Positions 1 through 10,010 of a stretch of DNA of 64,000 nt are shown here, one piece after another (position 1 is the first letter of the stretch; each line of letters opens with the position of its first letter). This DNA is from Aricia agestis (Eukaryota > Arthropoda > Insecta > Lepidoptera > Lycaenidae). The translations under genes were made by a program, and so were the position numbers. A model generated the notes under the pieces. That model was not told the origin of the DNA. It was given only the letters and a program-made list of their open reading frames with translations, and ran no database searches. The stretch covers positions 13,144,001-13,208,000 of the forward strand of contig NC_056408.1 in NCBI RefSeq assembly GCF_905147365.1, in the 5' to 3' direction.

Positions 1-64
1 GTAGAGTTTTAATAATAATTGTTAATGTAATAAACATAATATTCCCTACCCCGAAAGCGTAAAC

Positions 65-129
65 CGATAAAATTTTAATTTCCCCCTACCTAAAATCCCA
101 CCCACGGGGTGGGAAATTAAAATTTTACC
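65..129. repeat. AT-rich fold-back repeat
   Basis: Two arms of about 16 bases (TAAAATTTTAATTT type) flank a GC-rich centre with CCCACCC/GGGTGGG, giving a hairpin. It looks like a small MITE or its remnant. No coding content is seen in bases 1-290. Confidence 0.6.
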
Positions 130-299
130 GCGTCGGTACAGGTACATTTACATAAATAGACAAAAATGTTTGTCTGAATCATTCGTCAACATAATCAAGA
201 TACAATTTTTAAAGTACTGGTAAACTAAGCTAATTAATTTCTGTAGAGAGCATAAGCATAATTGTCAAAAAGAGACATCTAACATGCCGTCTCTTTCAG

Positions 300-562
300 A
301 TCGACCCCTGTTCTTTACGTCCAAAATCGGGGCCAGGATCATGAAGCTGCGGGGCTACTGGTACACCAGGCACTCCGTCTGCTCCTCCAGGGTGAAGTGG
401 TTGTGCACGGAAAGCCGCCACAACCAGTGCCACGCCATCGTCGTCACCATCGGTTGCATGATGGTCGACAAGCAGAACAAACATACCCACCCTCCTTTAA
501 ACGCGAGACAAACCGACTTCGACTTCCTCCAACTGTTAGACAGCAAAGATCGCTTACAATAG
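300..562 (+). CDS. mod(mdg4): FLYWCH terminal exon 1 (mod(mdg4)-like)
   Basis: An 87-residue terminal exon. The acceptor is a CTCTTTCAG ending at 299, and the first two exon bases finish a split codon. The finger spans about residues 5-65, with conserved G19-Y20, W34-x-C36, C44 and H62-x-H64; the HNH signature is HTH here. A 20-residue tail follows (ending SKDRLQ). An AATAAA lies at 574-579, 12 bases after the stop, so the exon carries its own poly(A) site. FLYWCH fingers bind DNA or protein, and in mod(mdg4) they give each isoform its chromosomal specificity. An ATG at 284 falls inside the intron pyrimidine tract and is not a likely start. Identity as a mod(mdg4) 3' exon is inferred from the domain and the array. 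Confidence 0.85.
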
Positions 563-573
563 TGTAAATATGT

Positions 574-579
574 AATAAA
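574..579 (+). promoter_or_regulatory. poly(A) signal of exon 300-562
   Basis: AATAAA lies 12 bases after the stop codon, followed by T/G-rich sequence. A 39-base perfect hairpin (627-665) lies just downstream. Confidence 0.6.
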
Positions 580-626
580 TGTTGAAATTGTTAGTAATTT
601 TGTTACTGCTGACCTGCACGGTCCGC

Positions 627-665
627 AAATGACGTTTTTACGTCCGCGTAAAAACGTCATTTTTT
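627..665. repeat. Short perfect hairpin
   Basis: AAATGACGTTTTTACG and its complement flank a 7-base centre. It lies in the spacer between two + strand FLYWCH exons, after the poly(A) signal. It may be a MITE end-to-end remnant; a role in 3'-end formation cannot be excluded. Confidence 0.6.
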
Positions 666-883
666 AAGCCCCGCAAAGACAAGATAGACGATTTGGCCCC
701 AAAATTATTGCAAAATTTTTACTTTTTTTGAAAATAAAAAGTAGCCTTTCCATATTCCCCAAGTAGCCACAATCATGGTACCTAGCAATAATGGCTATCC
801 GCTATGGTATTAAATATGAAAATATGCTTTTCAAATTTCGAAAATTGTAAATAAAATGGTTCAAGTAGTGGTTATATTTTCAG

Positions 884-1089
884 ATATTTTACTTATTCAT
901 CGGCAAGACTACTACATTCAGGATACACTGCGAGGGCGGATGCTGGTCCTGGATGGCAGAAGGTACGGTTTTCGAAGACGAAGTGGGACCAAATCCTGGT
1001 GGCGATGTGTTAAACACTCTAGAGGCTGCAAATCCATGACACTGATGATCCATAACTCCGTTGTATATGTTAAACCACATAATCATTGA
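884..1089 (+). CDS. mod(mdg4): FLYWCH terminal exon 2 (mod(mdg4)-like)
   Basis: A 68-residue exon opened by GTTATATTTTCAG (AG at 882-883). Two bases complete the split codon, as in the previous exon. FLYWCH residues: G25, Y28, W39-W40-x-C42, C49 and H66-N67-H68. The protein stops directly after HNH, making this one of the most compact forms in the array. The region from residue 31 to 50 is very basic (RRRSGTK). No AATAAA is seen soon after the stop; a tRNA-derived SINE begins within about 20 bases of TGA, so the original 3' UTR and poly(A) site may have been displaced. The ORF also runs into the intron up to ATG 856, which is not a credible start. Confidence 0.82.
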
Positions 1090-1094
1090 ATAAT

Positions 1095-1455
1095 AATATA
1101 ATACCCCCCACACCGGTTTCGGTGACGGTGGCCGGTTTCATTGAAACTAGGCCAGGTACGCAGGAGTAATTTTATAGTGCCCAAGTGTGTGCGCAGTACA
1201 CAAGAGAACTCTCTATTCCTTTACTCTCATAACCCAGTGAGACGGAACACCGACACGACTGGTGAGAGATCAAGCGCAGGACCGACTTTTTACATGCCCA
1301 TCTGACGCATGGATCATCTTACTTGTCAGACAATCAGGTGATCAGCCTGCATTCTCCTAACCAAACTTGGCAGTAACATAATTTAAAACGCGGGAATCGA
1401 ACCCACGACCTCCGAGTCAAGAGCCACGCTCTTAACCACTGGACCACGGAGGCGT
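1095..1455 (-). mobile_element. tRNA-derived SINE, reverse orientation
   Basis: On the - strand from 1455 there is a tRNA-like head: an A-box-like GTGGTCCAGTGGTTAAGAGC and a B box GGTTCGATTCC. A unique body without coding potential follows down to about 1095. The cloverleaf is imperfect, so this is a SINE and not a working tRNA gene. Directly beside it (1456-1480) lies an inverted copy of the first bases of the head, forming a hairpin of about 25-bp arms. Confidence 0.75.
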
Positions 1456-2237
1456 TCCAGTGGTTAAGAGCGTGGCTCTTAATATATCATTGAATACATT
1501 GGCGGATTACCCTAAAATCCTCCTCACCTTTATCACCGGCTGAAATCAAAACGTATGCTGTGATTGCTATTCAACCGACCGGCGTTTGACGACAGAATAT
1601 ATTGCACAGTATCTGCTCTCTTTCGTATACAACATTTTTAAAGATAGCAGATATACAATATCTGCTGTCAAATACCTGTTTTCTGGAATTCTTCCTACTC
1701 CTACTATTTTCTTCTGATTAATTTCGTTGCAGGTCCCAAGACCGCTTTAGCATATCCCTCGGGCTCCCTGAGATCATATCAAAGGGTTTTCGTTGTTGGA
1801 TACCGCTGTCGATCCTGGCGACACAGGAGATACAGTGGTGGAAATGTAAGGTGGGCCAAAGCCCGTTAAAAAGATGTACAAATACCTGTTGCTTATCTGT
1901 TGAAATATACGTAATCAACTCATCACCCTGCTAGTTAGACCAACCGCAGGCTTGGGGCACACGGGGATGCACAAAACGGGTGCGGTATATTATAATAATA
2001 TGTAATAGTGTATGTCTGTCTGCTATCTCTACATGTCAGCAGCTGAATCAATTTTGAGAATTTTTTGTATGAAATGATTAAAGTATCAGTTATTGAGTAT
2101 TTTTTATCATGAAATTTTCCGTAGAATAAACGAACTGCATCTGCTGCTGGGCAACATCACATATTCAAAAATACAGGTTTTTTAACTCTTTACGTATCTG
2201 CAATTACTGAGTATTGACATTTTACTGTTTAATACGT
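1456..2237. other. Repeat-derived spacer
   Basis: No gene is supported. Bases about 1680-1810 repeat a sequence also found at about 40430-40560 (TTCTTCTGATTAATTTCGTTG, then GAGATCAT and CAAAGGGTTTTC), so it is an interspersed element. The rest is AT-rich and unremarkable. Confidence 0.5.
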
Positions 2238-2239
2238 AG

Positions 2240-3545
2240 GTCACACAGAAAGTTTTGCGTAACTTAAAAAAACGACTTGTTTTAATCAAAATATTTTGTT
2301 TATTGCTTTTCAAAATACTCTGTTTTACATTCTAAACATTTCTTTATGCGATCCAACCCTTTTTTTAAAACAGGAGGACCACAGATCTGAAGGCATGTTT
2401 TCTACGTGCTGATTGAACGCTATCACTGACTCTTCGAAGTTGGTTAAAGTGAAACCTCTCATTAAATCTTTAATTTTGGGAAAAAATACAGAAATCACAG
2501 GTTACTAGGTCGGAGCTATGTGCAGGATGGGTGACGAGTTGTGATTTTTCGGAACCTAAAAATGACTTTTTTTTGTTGGCCGTGTGTGAAGAGGCGTTGT
2601 CGTGATGTAGGAGAATGCGGCTTTTTGGTCGTCTTTCGCTAACCTTTTCTAATATCCTGGGTAAACAAATGGTAGAATACCACTCAGCATTAACACTCTT
2701 TTGATCTCCAAGTGGAATTGTACAGATGGGATCCGTAGGTCAGAAAAAAAACGCGATCATTTTCTTACCAACGTTTCTCGCCTGCCTCACTTTTGTTGGC
2801 TTGTTCTCATTTTCAAACACCTACTCACAAGATTTCTGTTCTTTTTCGGGTTCAAGACAACAAATCCACGTTTCGTCTCCTGTGAATTGTCACAGGAGAC
2901 GAAACGTGGAATGTCATAAACAGCATTAGAATGTCCGTGGGCGTGCTTCAGTAGCATCAGTGAACACCATTCCACGCGAGCCCGCTTCTGCTCCGCTGTC
3001 AGTTCATGAGGGGTCCAACGACAACAAAGTCTCCGAAGTCACAATTCTTCGTGTAATTTTTTTTTATTTGGCTCATACCAATCCCCAATAGTCCTCAAAT
3101 TGTATCATAGGTAATCTACGGGTTTTCTTCAATTAGCCGCTTAACAGTAGCCACATTAATTTCGTTGACGGCAGTTGAAGGCCGCCCTTCACGAAATTCG
3201 TCATGTAAAGAAACTGGACCTCTCTCAAATTCAGTATACCATCTCCTCACGGTGCTCAAACAAGGTACTTACTTCCCAAAAGCATTTTGAAGACAAGCAG
3301 CATAGTCTTGCGGAGAGAGAGAACTTTTAAAATCATAAAAAAATCATCGCTCTTAAATCTTTTCGACCTTAATCCAATTTCGTTGCGTACGTAGAACTTT
3401 GATGCGTGATAATAAATAATTGACAAATGATTTCCCGCCAATTTTTTTTATGTTGCTAGGAAGGTTGCAAGATTTAAAAAAATATAACATTCAAAACTCA
3501 AATAGTTCCGATTAGCTATAAGTGCAAAACTTTTAGTGTGCCCCA
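2240..3545 (-). mobile_element. Degenerate mariner-family transposon
   Basis: About 1.3 kb, the usual mariner length. The terminal inverted repeats are imperfect (CACACagAAAGTTTTGC at the left, the matching CACACtaAAAGTTTTGC complement at the right). On the - strand, mariner transposase fragments are readable in several frames: near 3260-3110 a WYTEFERG...REGRPSTAV block, and near 2610-2580 the LHHDNASSHTA catalytic block. Stops and frameshifts break the gene everywhere. A 21-base inverted pair (CACGTTTCGTCTCCTGTGA type, about 2860-2910) sits in the middle. It has no link to the exon array beyond insertion in a spacer. Confidence 0.8.
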
Positions 3546-4240
3546 TGTATAATGAGGAAAATGAGCAGCACAAAAACCTGATGGTAGACTAATATTATCT
3601 GTTTGGGCGCTGCAGCTGGGCCAACTCACTTTTTACTGTTATCGTAGATAGATAGATAGATAGATTCTTTATTGCTCACATTAACTAAATAATACAATAA
3701 TGTTTCTAAAACTAAACATAACAAAAAACATAAATGTGTGCAAGGGCGGCCTTATCGCTATGAGCGATCTCTTCCAGGCAACCCTACGAGAGAGGAAAAT
3801 TTAAACTAAAAGTAGTAGGTATGCGGGGTAAAGAATACGTCAGCTAAATTAATAAAAAATAAATAATAATAAAATAAAAATGACAAGAATATTAAATAAA
3901 TATAGTTTACAATTGGATATCAAACTGAGCAAAAACGCTATAAGTAATGTAATGATTGTTAAAATAAATATATTTCATAGACTTACATTCTACTTGTAAT
4001 ACATACTTACTTATTATATAATATTCTAAATAAATAAAGACATTTATACCCATTATAAAATTAAACAAACAGTTAATATCAGCAATTACCGGCAAGAGAC
4101 CTTACTCCTCAGATGGATATGTAGCTTTGATTTAAAAGAAGCTAGTGACTGCGACTCGCGAATCTCTAGTGGCAGATCATTCCACAAGTAAGTGGCCTTC
4201 ACGGCGAAAGAATCCGCAAAATACCTATTATCGTATTATC
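3546..4240 (-). mobile_element. LINE 3' end with (GATA)n tail
   Basis: A short (TAGA)n run at about 3645-3664 is followed by TTCTTTATTGCTCACATT. At 4100-4215 there is a block on the - strand resembling the end of a non-LTR reverse transcriptase ORF (the same kind of end as 56720-56983). No intact ORF is present. The AT-rich filler at 3830-4090 holds nothing recognisable. Confidence 0.5.
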
Positions 4241-4873
4241 GTACCTAGTTGACTAACAAATAAAATTATTTAATTTAGTTTTATTATGAATTGTTGGGTT
4301 ATTGTTTCTTTAATTTTTATACAATGTTAAAATTGACCAAAATATAGTTTAATAAACATTTTCTACATTTTTAAAATTTTATTTTTTATTTTTGGAGGGT
4401 GACCCAAAATTATAATTATAAATGTGCTTAAAATTGTCATAAACAAATAACGTATATTATTATGATTCAAGATTGTTGCGTATGCTATAAAAACCAGCCA
4501 GTCAACAATCCTTTTGAATATTATGCGTTTTCCGGTATACGATTGAATTAAAAATAAGCTCGTAGACCCGATGAATATAACCCTTTAACTGTTGACCGCG
4601 CTCTCCAAAATATATTGAGGGTCGCAACATCTACCCGTTAATATTTTTTCTGATTTCATGTAATATTATATTATTAAATTGAAAAAACTCATTGTTAATC
4701 CTGTCTTTACATCAATTGGGAAGTGATTGCTGATTAGATACGTTTTACGTTTCAGTAATCATAATTTGTTGATAAAACATAGAAATTCACATAATAATTA
4801 AATTTTCAGTTTTATTCCATTGAGTATGTTGTTGATTTATCAAGGAGAGCTTTTCTTAGTCCCATAGCCCATA
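4241..4873. other. AT-rich spacer
   Basis: No coding region, RNA gene or clear repeat was recognised here. Confidence 0.4.
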
Positions 4874-5072
4874 ACTCACCAGGACGCCATCGCGACGTAG
4901 CCAGTGACGTTACCATGTCACCTCTACGTCGCCGCAAAGCGCTGTTTTTAAACTTAACTTTAAGAAAAACAGCGCTTTGCGGCGACGTAGAGACGCTAGA
5001 CGTTGCTTGGACGTTGACATGATAACGTCACTGGCGTCGGCACGGCGACGTCGCGATGGCGTCCCGGTGAGT
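4874..5072. mobile_element. Palindromic MITE
   Basis: The terminal repeats ACTCACCaGGACGCCATCG and their complement (CGATGGCGTCCcGGTGAGT) bound about 200 bp. Inner arms around CTCTACGTCGCCGCAAAGCG pair as well. The element makes a long - strand ORF by chance (4910-5146), which I reject. Confidence 0.75.
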
Positions 5073-5119
5073 TGTAGCTTTAAATTTAAAATGACTCGCT
5101 CCTCCCTCGTATTCACAGT

Positions 5120-5199
5120 ACAAAATTTTTCATCATATTTTATCAACTAGTGACGTGGTGGCCCACCACTTCACTAGTTGATAAATGATGAAAAATTGT
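5120..5199. repeat. Fold-back element
   Basis: Nearly perfect arms (ACAAAATTTTTCATCAT..TCAACTAGT and its complement) around a GTGGTGG/CCACCAC core. Confidence 0.65.
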
Positions 5200-5238
5200 G
5201 ATGAACCGGGCACGTCATTTCAAATTAGACAAGCAACA

Positions 5239-5293
5239 GTGTGTCATTAGGATAACAGTTGACCTTTTGACAACTGTTATCCTAATGACACAC
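5239..5293. repeat. Fold-back element
   Basis: Arms GTGTGTCATTAGGATAACAG and the exact complement are separated by a 15-base loop. Small palindromic MITE remnant. Confidence 0.65.
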
Positions 5294-5424
5294 TAGGGAT
5301 TTTGCTGTGATGGGAATGTGTGGTGTGCCAGTTGCCCGTATTAAAAAATCTAATCAGTCAAATGATTAACAAATATTTGATTATTTTGTGCAACTCCCTT
5401 AAATATGTTAATTTGATGTTTTAG

Positions 5425-5702
5425 GTCCAGTATATATAACCACGCAGCGCGGTAGAAGAGCAATAGAATATAAACACAACAGATTTTACCTCACAAACAA
5501 TTGCAAAAACAAGAGCATATGGCGATGCATGAGAAATTCTTATGAAAAAAAATGCCCAGCGAAGATAGTCACACTTGATGGGAACATAATCTTTGAGTTC
5601 ACAGACCACAACCATGCAGACATAATAGTGAAAAATGGAGATAATTGTCGGACCCCATTGAGAATTCCCGCTAAAACACTGAAAATTAGACAAATTGATT
5701 AA
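5425..5702 (+). CDS. mod(mdg4): FLYWCH terminal exon 3, subfamily A-like
   Basis: A 92-residue exon without an internal usable ATG, so it is easily missed. Acceptor TGATGTTTTAG ends at 5424. FLYWCH residues: G10, F21, W33-x-C35, C44, H62-N63-H64. It is a divergent relative of the A exons that follow: same YITTQRG start and CPAKIVT block, but KNKSIW instead of the AHDG..W segment and a different tail (27 residues after HNH). AATAAA at 6414-6419, in the context CACCAATAAAATATTGCATT shared with the next units, is its likely poly(A) signal. It may be the founder or the oldest diverged member of the A series. Confidence 0.85.
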
Positions 5703-5779
5703 TAGGCATATAATGCAGTTACCATCTATATATGGATCAATTTTTTGACGGTTCAATAACTTTGGTCATATTATCTTAT

Positions 5780-5941
5780 GTACCATCGAGGATGTTGATT
5801 CCTATGCAATTGACAGACCGACGTTATTTGGTCGAATATATCAATTCAATGTTAATTGTGATCTGTCAGCTGGGTTTGACGTAACGCAACCAAACTACTT
5901 AGGTCCCCGATTTGCATAGGAATCAACTTCTCTGATAGTAC
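5780..5941. mobile_element. MITE with TIRs
   Basis: The ends GTACcatcgagGATGTTGATTCC.. and ..GGAATCAACttctctgataGTAC pair, with TTGATTCCTATGCAA as the core repeat. About 160 bp, no coding content. It lies between a FLYWCH stop codon and its poly(A) signal, so it would be part of that exon's 3' UTR. Confidence 0.65.
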
Positions 5942-6413
5942 ATAATATATTATCTCTGTACCTAATTAATACATACTTATGACAAAACATTAGATTGACG
6001 GTACTTTTTCATTAGATATACTTGAAATAAATACCGAAATTTAAATGCAAATCTCCTCTCCTCCATGATTGTGGGCGTACATTAGGTGCTGAAATATAGC
6101 TGTGATTAACCAGATATCGTCAGATTTGGAGCCGATGGGTTTGGGAGCATCCACCGTACTTCCCGACATTCTTAAACCTGGGCATTTGTCAGATGACAGT
6201 TGTCACCTATCAAAATGTCCATCGTCAGATAGACAGCGTCACTCAAAACCCCATCCGGTACTGGCCGCTCCAACAGATAACATACATTATGAAACTTATC
6301 TCAAAATAAGTTGCCAATAGACAAATTAATCGCGCACGCCGTTATATATATTACTGGCAAGGCGCTATATTATAGGCTAAAGTAGATCTTCAAAACAAAA
6401 TGTTTGTAGCACC

Positions 6414-6419
6414 AATAAA
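6414..6419 (+). promoter_or_regulatory. poly(A) signal of exon 5425-5702
   Basis: AATAAA inside CACCAATAAAATATTGCATTG, a block repeated almost unchanged after several A exons (7273, 8036, 9667 and 12886 are equivalent). T-rich sequence follows (TACTGTTTTCATATTTTT). Confidence 0.65.
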
Positions 6420-6489
6420 ATATTGCATTGAAAAAATACTGTTTTCATATTTTTTATTGATTTTTTTTAGTTTTTTTATCCCATACTTC

Positions 6490-6530
6490 TTGAATTACAT
6501 ATTGAAAGTCCAGTGTATATCCAATTGAAT
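6490..6530 (+). pseudogene. Stub of a B-subfamily FLYWCH exon
   Basis: The intron end and first codons of a B exon are recognisable (CCATACTT..AATTACATATTGAAAGTCCAGTGTATATCCA), matching the acceptor region of the exon at 8587. The rest of the exon is missing and replaced from about 6527 by a hairpin element. The acceptor is altered (AAAG-TCC). Confidence 0.65.
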
Positions 6531-6606
6531 GTTGTCTGTGAAATTCCATTGAATTCAATCAAATCATAATGAATGATTTTATTGAACTCTACATTTCGTA
6601 GACAAC
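6531..6606. repeat. Hairpin repeat before A exon (copy 1)
   Basis: GTTGTCTgtgAAATTCCATTGAATTC..AAATCAT folds back on ATGATTTTATTGAA..ATTTCGTAGACAAC. Copies lie at 7391-7469, 10371-10441 and 12264-12315 (the last two incomplete on the left). Each is 100-200 bases upstream of an A-exon acceptor and, where visible, replaces the body of a B exon. Confidence 0.7.
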
Positions 6607-6731
6607 ATTTTAATATTAGTTTTATACCTTTTCGCCGCCGATTGCAAGATAGCAGTATCTAGTTTTAAATAATATGCATTTTATTTCGCATGTCTTACAG
6701 AAATATTAACACAAAAAATTTTATATTACAG

Positions 6732-6991
6732 GTCTAGTATACATAACGACTCAGAGCGGTAAGAGGGCAATTGTTTTTAAGAACAACAAATTTAGTCTGG
6801 CGCATGACGGCATTGAGAGGAAAACTTGGCGGTGCATCAAACGGTGCCGCCGAAAATGCCCAGCGAAAATCGTCACAATTGACGACGAGATAGAGTCCAT
6901 GTACATCGAACACAACCATGCAGATATAATGTGCGCAATAAAGAACGCATGTAAATTAAAATCGCAAAATATCGTATTTGTAAAAATTTAA
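6732..6991 (+). CDS. mod(mdg4): FLYWCH terminal exon 4, subfamily A
   Basis: An 86-residue exon; the acceptor TTATATTACAG ends at 6731. FLYWCH residues: G10, F21, W33-x-C35, C43, H61-N62-H63, then a 23-residue basic tail ending IVFVKI. Almost identical to the exon at 9225: the DNA differs at a few positions, such as codon 9 (AGC Ser here, CGC Arg there) and Glu53 for Lys. The pair therefore arose by recent duplication or gene conversion. AATAAA at 7273-7278. The antisense ORF over this exon is a shadow. Confidence 0.88.
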
Positions 6992-7272
6992 ATGCAAATC
7001 TCAGACAAATTCATTATTTAAATGTAACATCTATTCGTACTAGCTGTTGCCTGCGTTCCCATACAAAAGAGCAAAATTTTTTTTCACTTTTGTATGGGAA
7101 AACTCGTGACGCTCGGGCCCTTGCTAAAAAAATGTTTCGTCTTTCAGCGCTGCTACTTTTACAGTAAACTCTCTACAAGGAACACATACACACCCTAAAA
7201 TATTATCACTTATTTTTGTTACACACTGTATACGCTAAAGGTAGATCTTCAAAACAAAATATTTGTAGCACC

Positions 7273-7278
7273 AATAAA
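7273..7278 (+). promoter_or_regulatory. poly(A) signal of exon 6732-6991
   Basis: AATAAA in the conserved CACCAATAAAATATTGCATT block, about 280 bases after the stop codon. Confidence 0.6.
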
Positions 7279-7339
7279 ATATTGCATTGTAAAAAATACT
7301 GTTTTCATATGTTTATTTAATTTTTTGTTTTGTTTTTAT

Positions 7340-7390
7340 CCCATACTAATTAAATAACACATTGCAGGTCCAGCGTATATTCAATTGAAT
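7340..7390 (+). pseudogene. Second stub of a B-subfamily exon
   Basis: CCCATACTAATTAAATAACA..TTGCAGGTCCAGCGTATATTCA matches the intron end and first codons of B exons. The body is gone and the hairpin repeat starts at 7391. Unlike the stub near 6510, the CAG acceptor is still present. Confidence 0.65.
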
Positions 7391-7469
7391 GTTGTCTACG
7401 ATATTCCATAGAATTCAATATTATCATAATGAATTATTTTATTGAACTCTATTGAATTTCGTAGACAAC
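7391..7469. repeat. Hairpin repeat before A exon (copy 2)
   Basis: The most complete copy: GTTGTCTACGATATTCCATAGAATTC pairs with GAAtTTCGTAGACAAC and inner bases, leaving an AT-rich loop. It lies 120 bases before the acceptor of the next A exon. Confidence 0.7.
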
Positions 7470-7588
7470 ATTTTAAGTGTTTCTTTTATACCTTTATTCG
7501 CCGATTGTAAGATAGCAGTATCTAGTAATTAAATATTTTATTTTGCAAGTCCAACAGATATATTAACACAAAAAAAATAATATTACAG

Positions 7589-7854
7589 GTCTAGTATACA
7601 TAACGACTCAGCGCGGTAAGAGGGCAATTGTTTTTAAGAACAACAGATTTAGTATGGCGCACGACGGTATTCAGAAGAAAATTTGGCGGTGCATCAAACG
7701 GTCCTCTCGAAAATGCCCAGCGAAAATCGTCACAATTGACGACAAGATAGAGTCCATGTACATCGAACACAACCATGCGGACACAATGTGGGCGAGCAAA
7801 ATGACAAACGCTTGTAAATTAAAATCAGAAAATATCGTATTTGTTAAAATTTAA
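7589..7854 (+). CDS. mod(mdg4): FLYWCH terminal exon 5, subfamily A
   Basis: An 88-residue exon after acceptor TAATATTACAG (ends 7588). FLYWCH residues: G10, F21, W33-x-C35, C43, H61-N62-H63. It carries the SSRK variant before C43, where exons 6732 and 9225 have CRRK, and a two-residue longer tail (TMWASKMTNAC). Closest relative is the exon at 12438. AATAAA at 8036-8041. Fully open with no sign of decay. Confidence 0.88.
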
Positions 7855-8089
7855 AATATGCAAATCAACCTGTATCCCAAATCCCATAAAATCATTCATT
7901 ATTTACACTCGCTTGTGTCATATTTCATATTATGTCTAATAAGCTGTTATAACTTATAAGTTATAACCTACATAAGGCTAAAGTAGAATGTTTTGTAGTA
8001 CGTACCTTATGATATTATATTTCATTGTACGTACCAATAAAATATTGCATTAGAAAAAATACTGTTTTCATATTTTTAATTCAGGTAAC

Positions 8090-8530
8090 GCCGCGTTAAT
8101 GTAAAAAACCGTGTTGGATATGTTTTAGATTGCTTGTTTTGTATGAGAGGCCGGCCCGGCTTCTCATAGAAAATAAGCAATGGAACAGCAAAAATTGGAA
8201 AGGGCGTAAGCGACAAAATGGTTTTTGTCGCGTAATTTAAAAACCATAAATACATTTCAGCTATGGGCAAATTAAAGTGTATGCTTAAACCAATTTATGT
8301 ACAAATTTTGGAAGCTTACATCACTCTCCTCTGTTGGCAAAATATGAATCCCTTTTTTTACAGAGGTCTTTTTGATTGAATATTCTGTGTTATAAAAGTT
8401 GACCAATCGTGTTATGCTATGGGTAATTCAAAGACAAAGACATGATGAATACTGACAATGAACTTTAATTTCCTAGCTTTAGTCATTGCTGAGAAAAATC
8501 GATATCGCTACAGCAAAATCATCAAGACGT
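8090..8530. mobile_element. Unclassified insertion in the A-B interval
   Basis: The A-to-B spacing is about 1.0 kb here but about 0.54 kb at 9225/9763 and 12438/12983. The extra roughly 450 bases begin after TTTTTAATTCAGG near 8085 and end before CTTTTTGGTTTTGTTC near 8537. It has no strong ORF and no clear terminal repeats, so the class is unknown. Confidence 0.5.
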
Positions 8531-8586
8531 CGCCTTAACTTTTTGGTTTTGTTCTAACCCCATACTAATTAAATTACACATTTAAG

Positions 8587-8828
8587 GGCCAGTGTTTATC
8601 CACATGCAACGCGGTAAGAAAGGAATGTTGTATGGGAACAACAGATTTTACTTGACACACGATGGCGTGGATAAAAAATTATGGCGATGCACCAGACAGC
8701 CCTCCCAAAAATGTCCAGCGAAGATCGTAACTACAAAATGTGACAAGATAATATTATACAAGATGTGCGACCATAACCACGAAGACATTATGTCGAGGTG
8801 CAAAGTTAAACAAATATTGGGAAGCTAG
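8587..8828 (+). CDS. mod(mdg4): FLYWCH terminal exon 6, subfamily B
   Basis: First complete member of the B subfamily, 80 residues. The acceptor CACATTTAAG ends at 8586. FLYWCH residues: G10, F21-Y22, W33-x-C35, C43, H63-N64-H65. An extra Cys pair (C52, C61) between C43 and the histidines is typical of B and absent in A. The tail is 15 residues. Val3-Phe4 differs from Val-Tyr in the other B copies. AATAAA at 8856-8861, only 28 bases after the stop. Confidence 0.87.
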
Positions 8829-8984
8829 GAGTAAGCCAGTTATGACTACTAACTAAATAAAATAAAATATGTTTAATTCAGATAACTCAGAACCATAAAA
8901 TAGTATATAAACTTATTGCTATGCTAGTATTCTATTAATATCAATAAATATCAAGTAGTATTTGCGGGGAAGCGTAACAAACAT

Positions 8985-9180
8985 CCACGTTTTCATATTA
9001 ATTATAACTAGCTATTTGACCGAGCTTTGCTCGGTATTCGATGAAACACGAATAAAATTACATTTTCTAAAAATGATTCCTAGCTAGATCGATTTATCGC
9101 CCCTGAAACCCCCTATATACTAAATTTCATGAAAATCGTTGGAGCCGATTCCGAGATTCCAATTATATATGTAGATAGAT
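8985..9180. mobile_element. RTE-like LINE 3' tail
   Basis: Contains GACCGAGCTTTGCTCGGT and AAATTTCATGAAAATCGTTGG, and ends in a short GTAGATAGAT run. A second copy lies at about 51955-52255. It ends about 45 bases before the next A-exon acceptor and has replaced the hairpin seen in front of other A exons. Confidence 0.65.
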
Positions 9181-9224
9181 GCGAGTCCTACAGAAATATT
9201 TACACAAAAAATTAAATATTACAG

Positions 9225-9484
9225 GTCTAGTATACATAACGACTCAGCGCGGTAAGAGGGCAATTGTTTTTAAGAACAACAAATTTAGTCTGGCGCATGA
9301 CGGCATTGAGAGGAAAACTTGGCGGTGCATCAAACGGTGCCGCCGAAAATGCCCAGCGAAAATCGTCACAATTGACGACAAGATAGAGTCCATGTACATC
9401 GAACACAACCATGCAGATATAATGTGCGCAATAAAGAACGCATGTAAATTAAAATCGCAAAATATCGTATTTGTAAAAATTTAA
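9225..9484 (+). CDS. mod(mdg4): FLYWCH terminal exon 7, subfamily A
   Basis: An 86-residue exon, near twin of 6732-6991. Acceptor AAATATTACAG ends at 9224. FLYWCH residues: W33-x-C35, C43, H61-N62-H63; tail ends IVFVKI. Most of the intron before it was replaced by a LINE tail, yet the last 45 bases up to the acceptor are kept. These still contain the CAGAAATATTTACACAAAAAA block common to A exons. AATAAA at 9667-9672. The ATG at 9179 lies in the LINE tail and is not a start. Confidence 0.88.
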
Positions 9485-9762
9485 ATGCAAATCTCAGACA
9501 AAATAAATCATTTTATTATTTAAATGTTACATCTCTAGGTTGGGTAATATATTTTTTTATATTATATCTTATAAGTTATAAGTTATAACTTATAACCCGT
9601 GAGTCGTGACAAGGCACTATAAAGGCTAAAGTAGATCTTCAAAAGAAAATGTTTGTAATACTTACCAATAAATTATTGCATTGAAAAAAATATTGTTTTC
9701 ATATATTTAATTTACTTTTTGGTTTTGTTCTAACCCCGTACTAATTAAATTACACATTTAAG

Positions 9763-10010
9763 GTCCAGTGTACATCCACATGCATCGCGGTAAGAAAGGA
9801 ATGTTGTATGGGAACAACAGATTTTACTTGACACACGATGGCGTGGATAAAAAACTATGGCGGTGCACCAGACAGTCCTCCCGAGGATGTCCAGCGAAGA
9901 TCGTCACTACAAAATGTGACAAGATAATATTATACAAGATGTGCGACCATAACCACGAAGATCGAGCGTCGAGGGGCAAAGTTAAACAAAGACTGGGAAA
10001 CTACGAGTAA
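9763..10010 (+). CDS. mod(mdg4): FLYWCH terminal exon 8, subfamily B
   Basis: An 82-residue B exon, acceptor ACACATTTAAG ending at 9762. W33-x-C35, C43, extra C52 and C61, H63-N64-H65; tail rich in Arg/Lys (RASRGKVKQR). It shares the SSRGC variant before C43 with exon 12983. AATAAA at 10032-10037. The A-to-B pair 9225/9763 has the same spacing as 12438/12983, so the duplicated unit was an A+B pair of roughly 1.1 kb. Confidence 0.87.

Noticed and set aside
1389..1455. tRNA gene on the - strand
   Set aside because: A- and B-box-like sequences are present, but the cloverleaf stems do not close and a SINE body follows.
3641..3665. CRISPR-like or regulatory repeat
   Set aside because: It is a simple GATA microsatellite at a LINE end. 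No CRISPR array is present in the window.
4910..5146. 78-codon - strand ORF
   Set aside because: It lies across the arms of a palindromic MITE and has no domain; the openness comes from the repeat.
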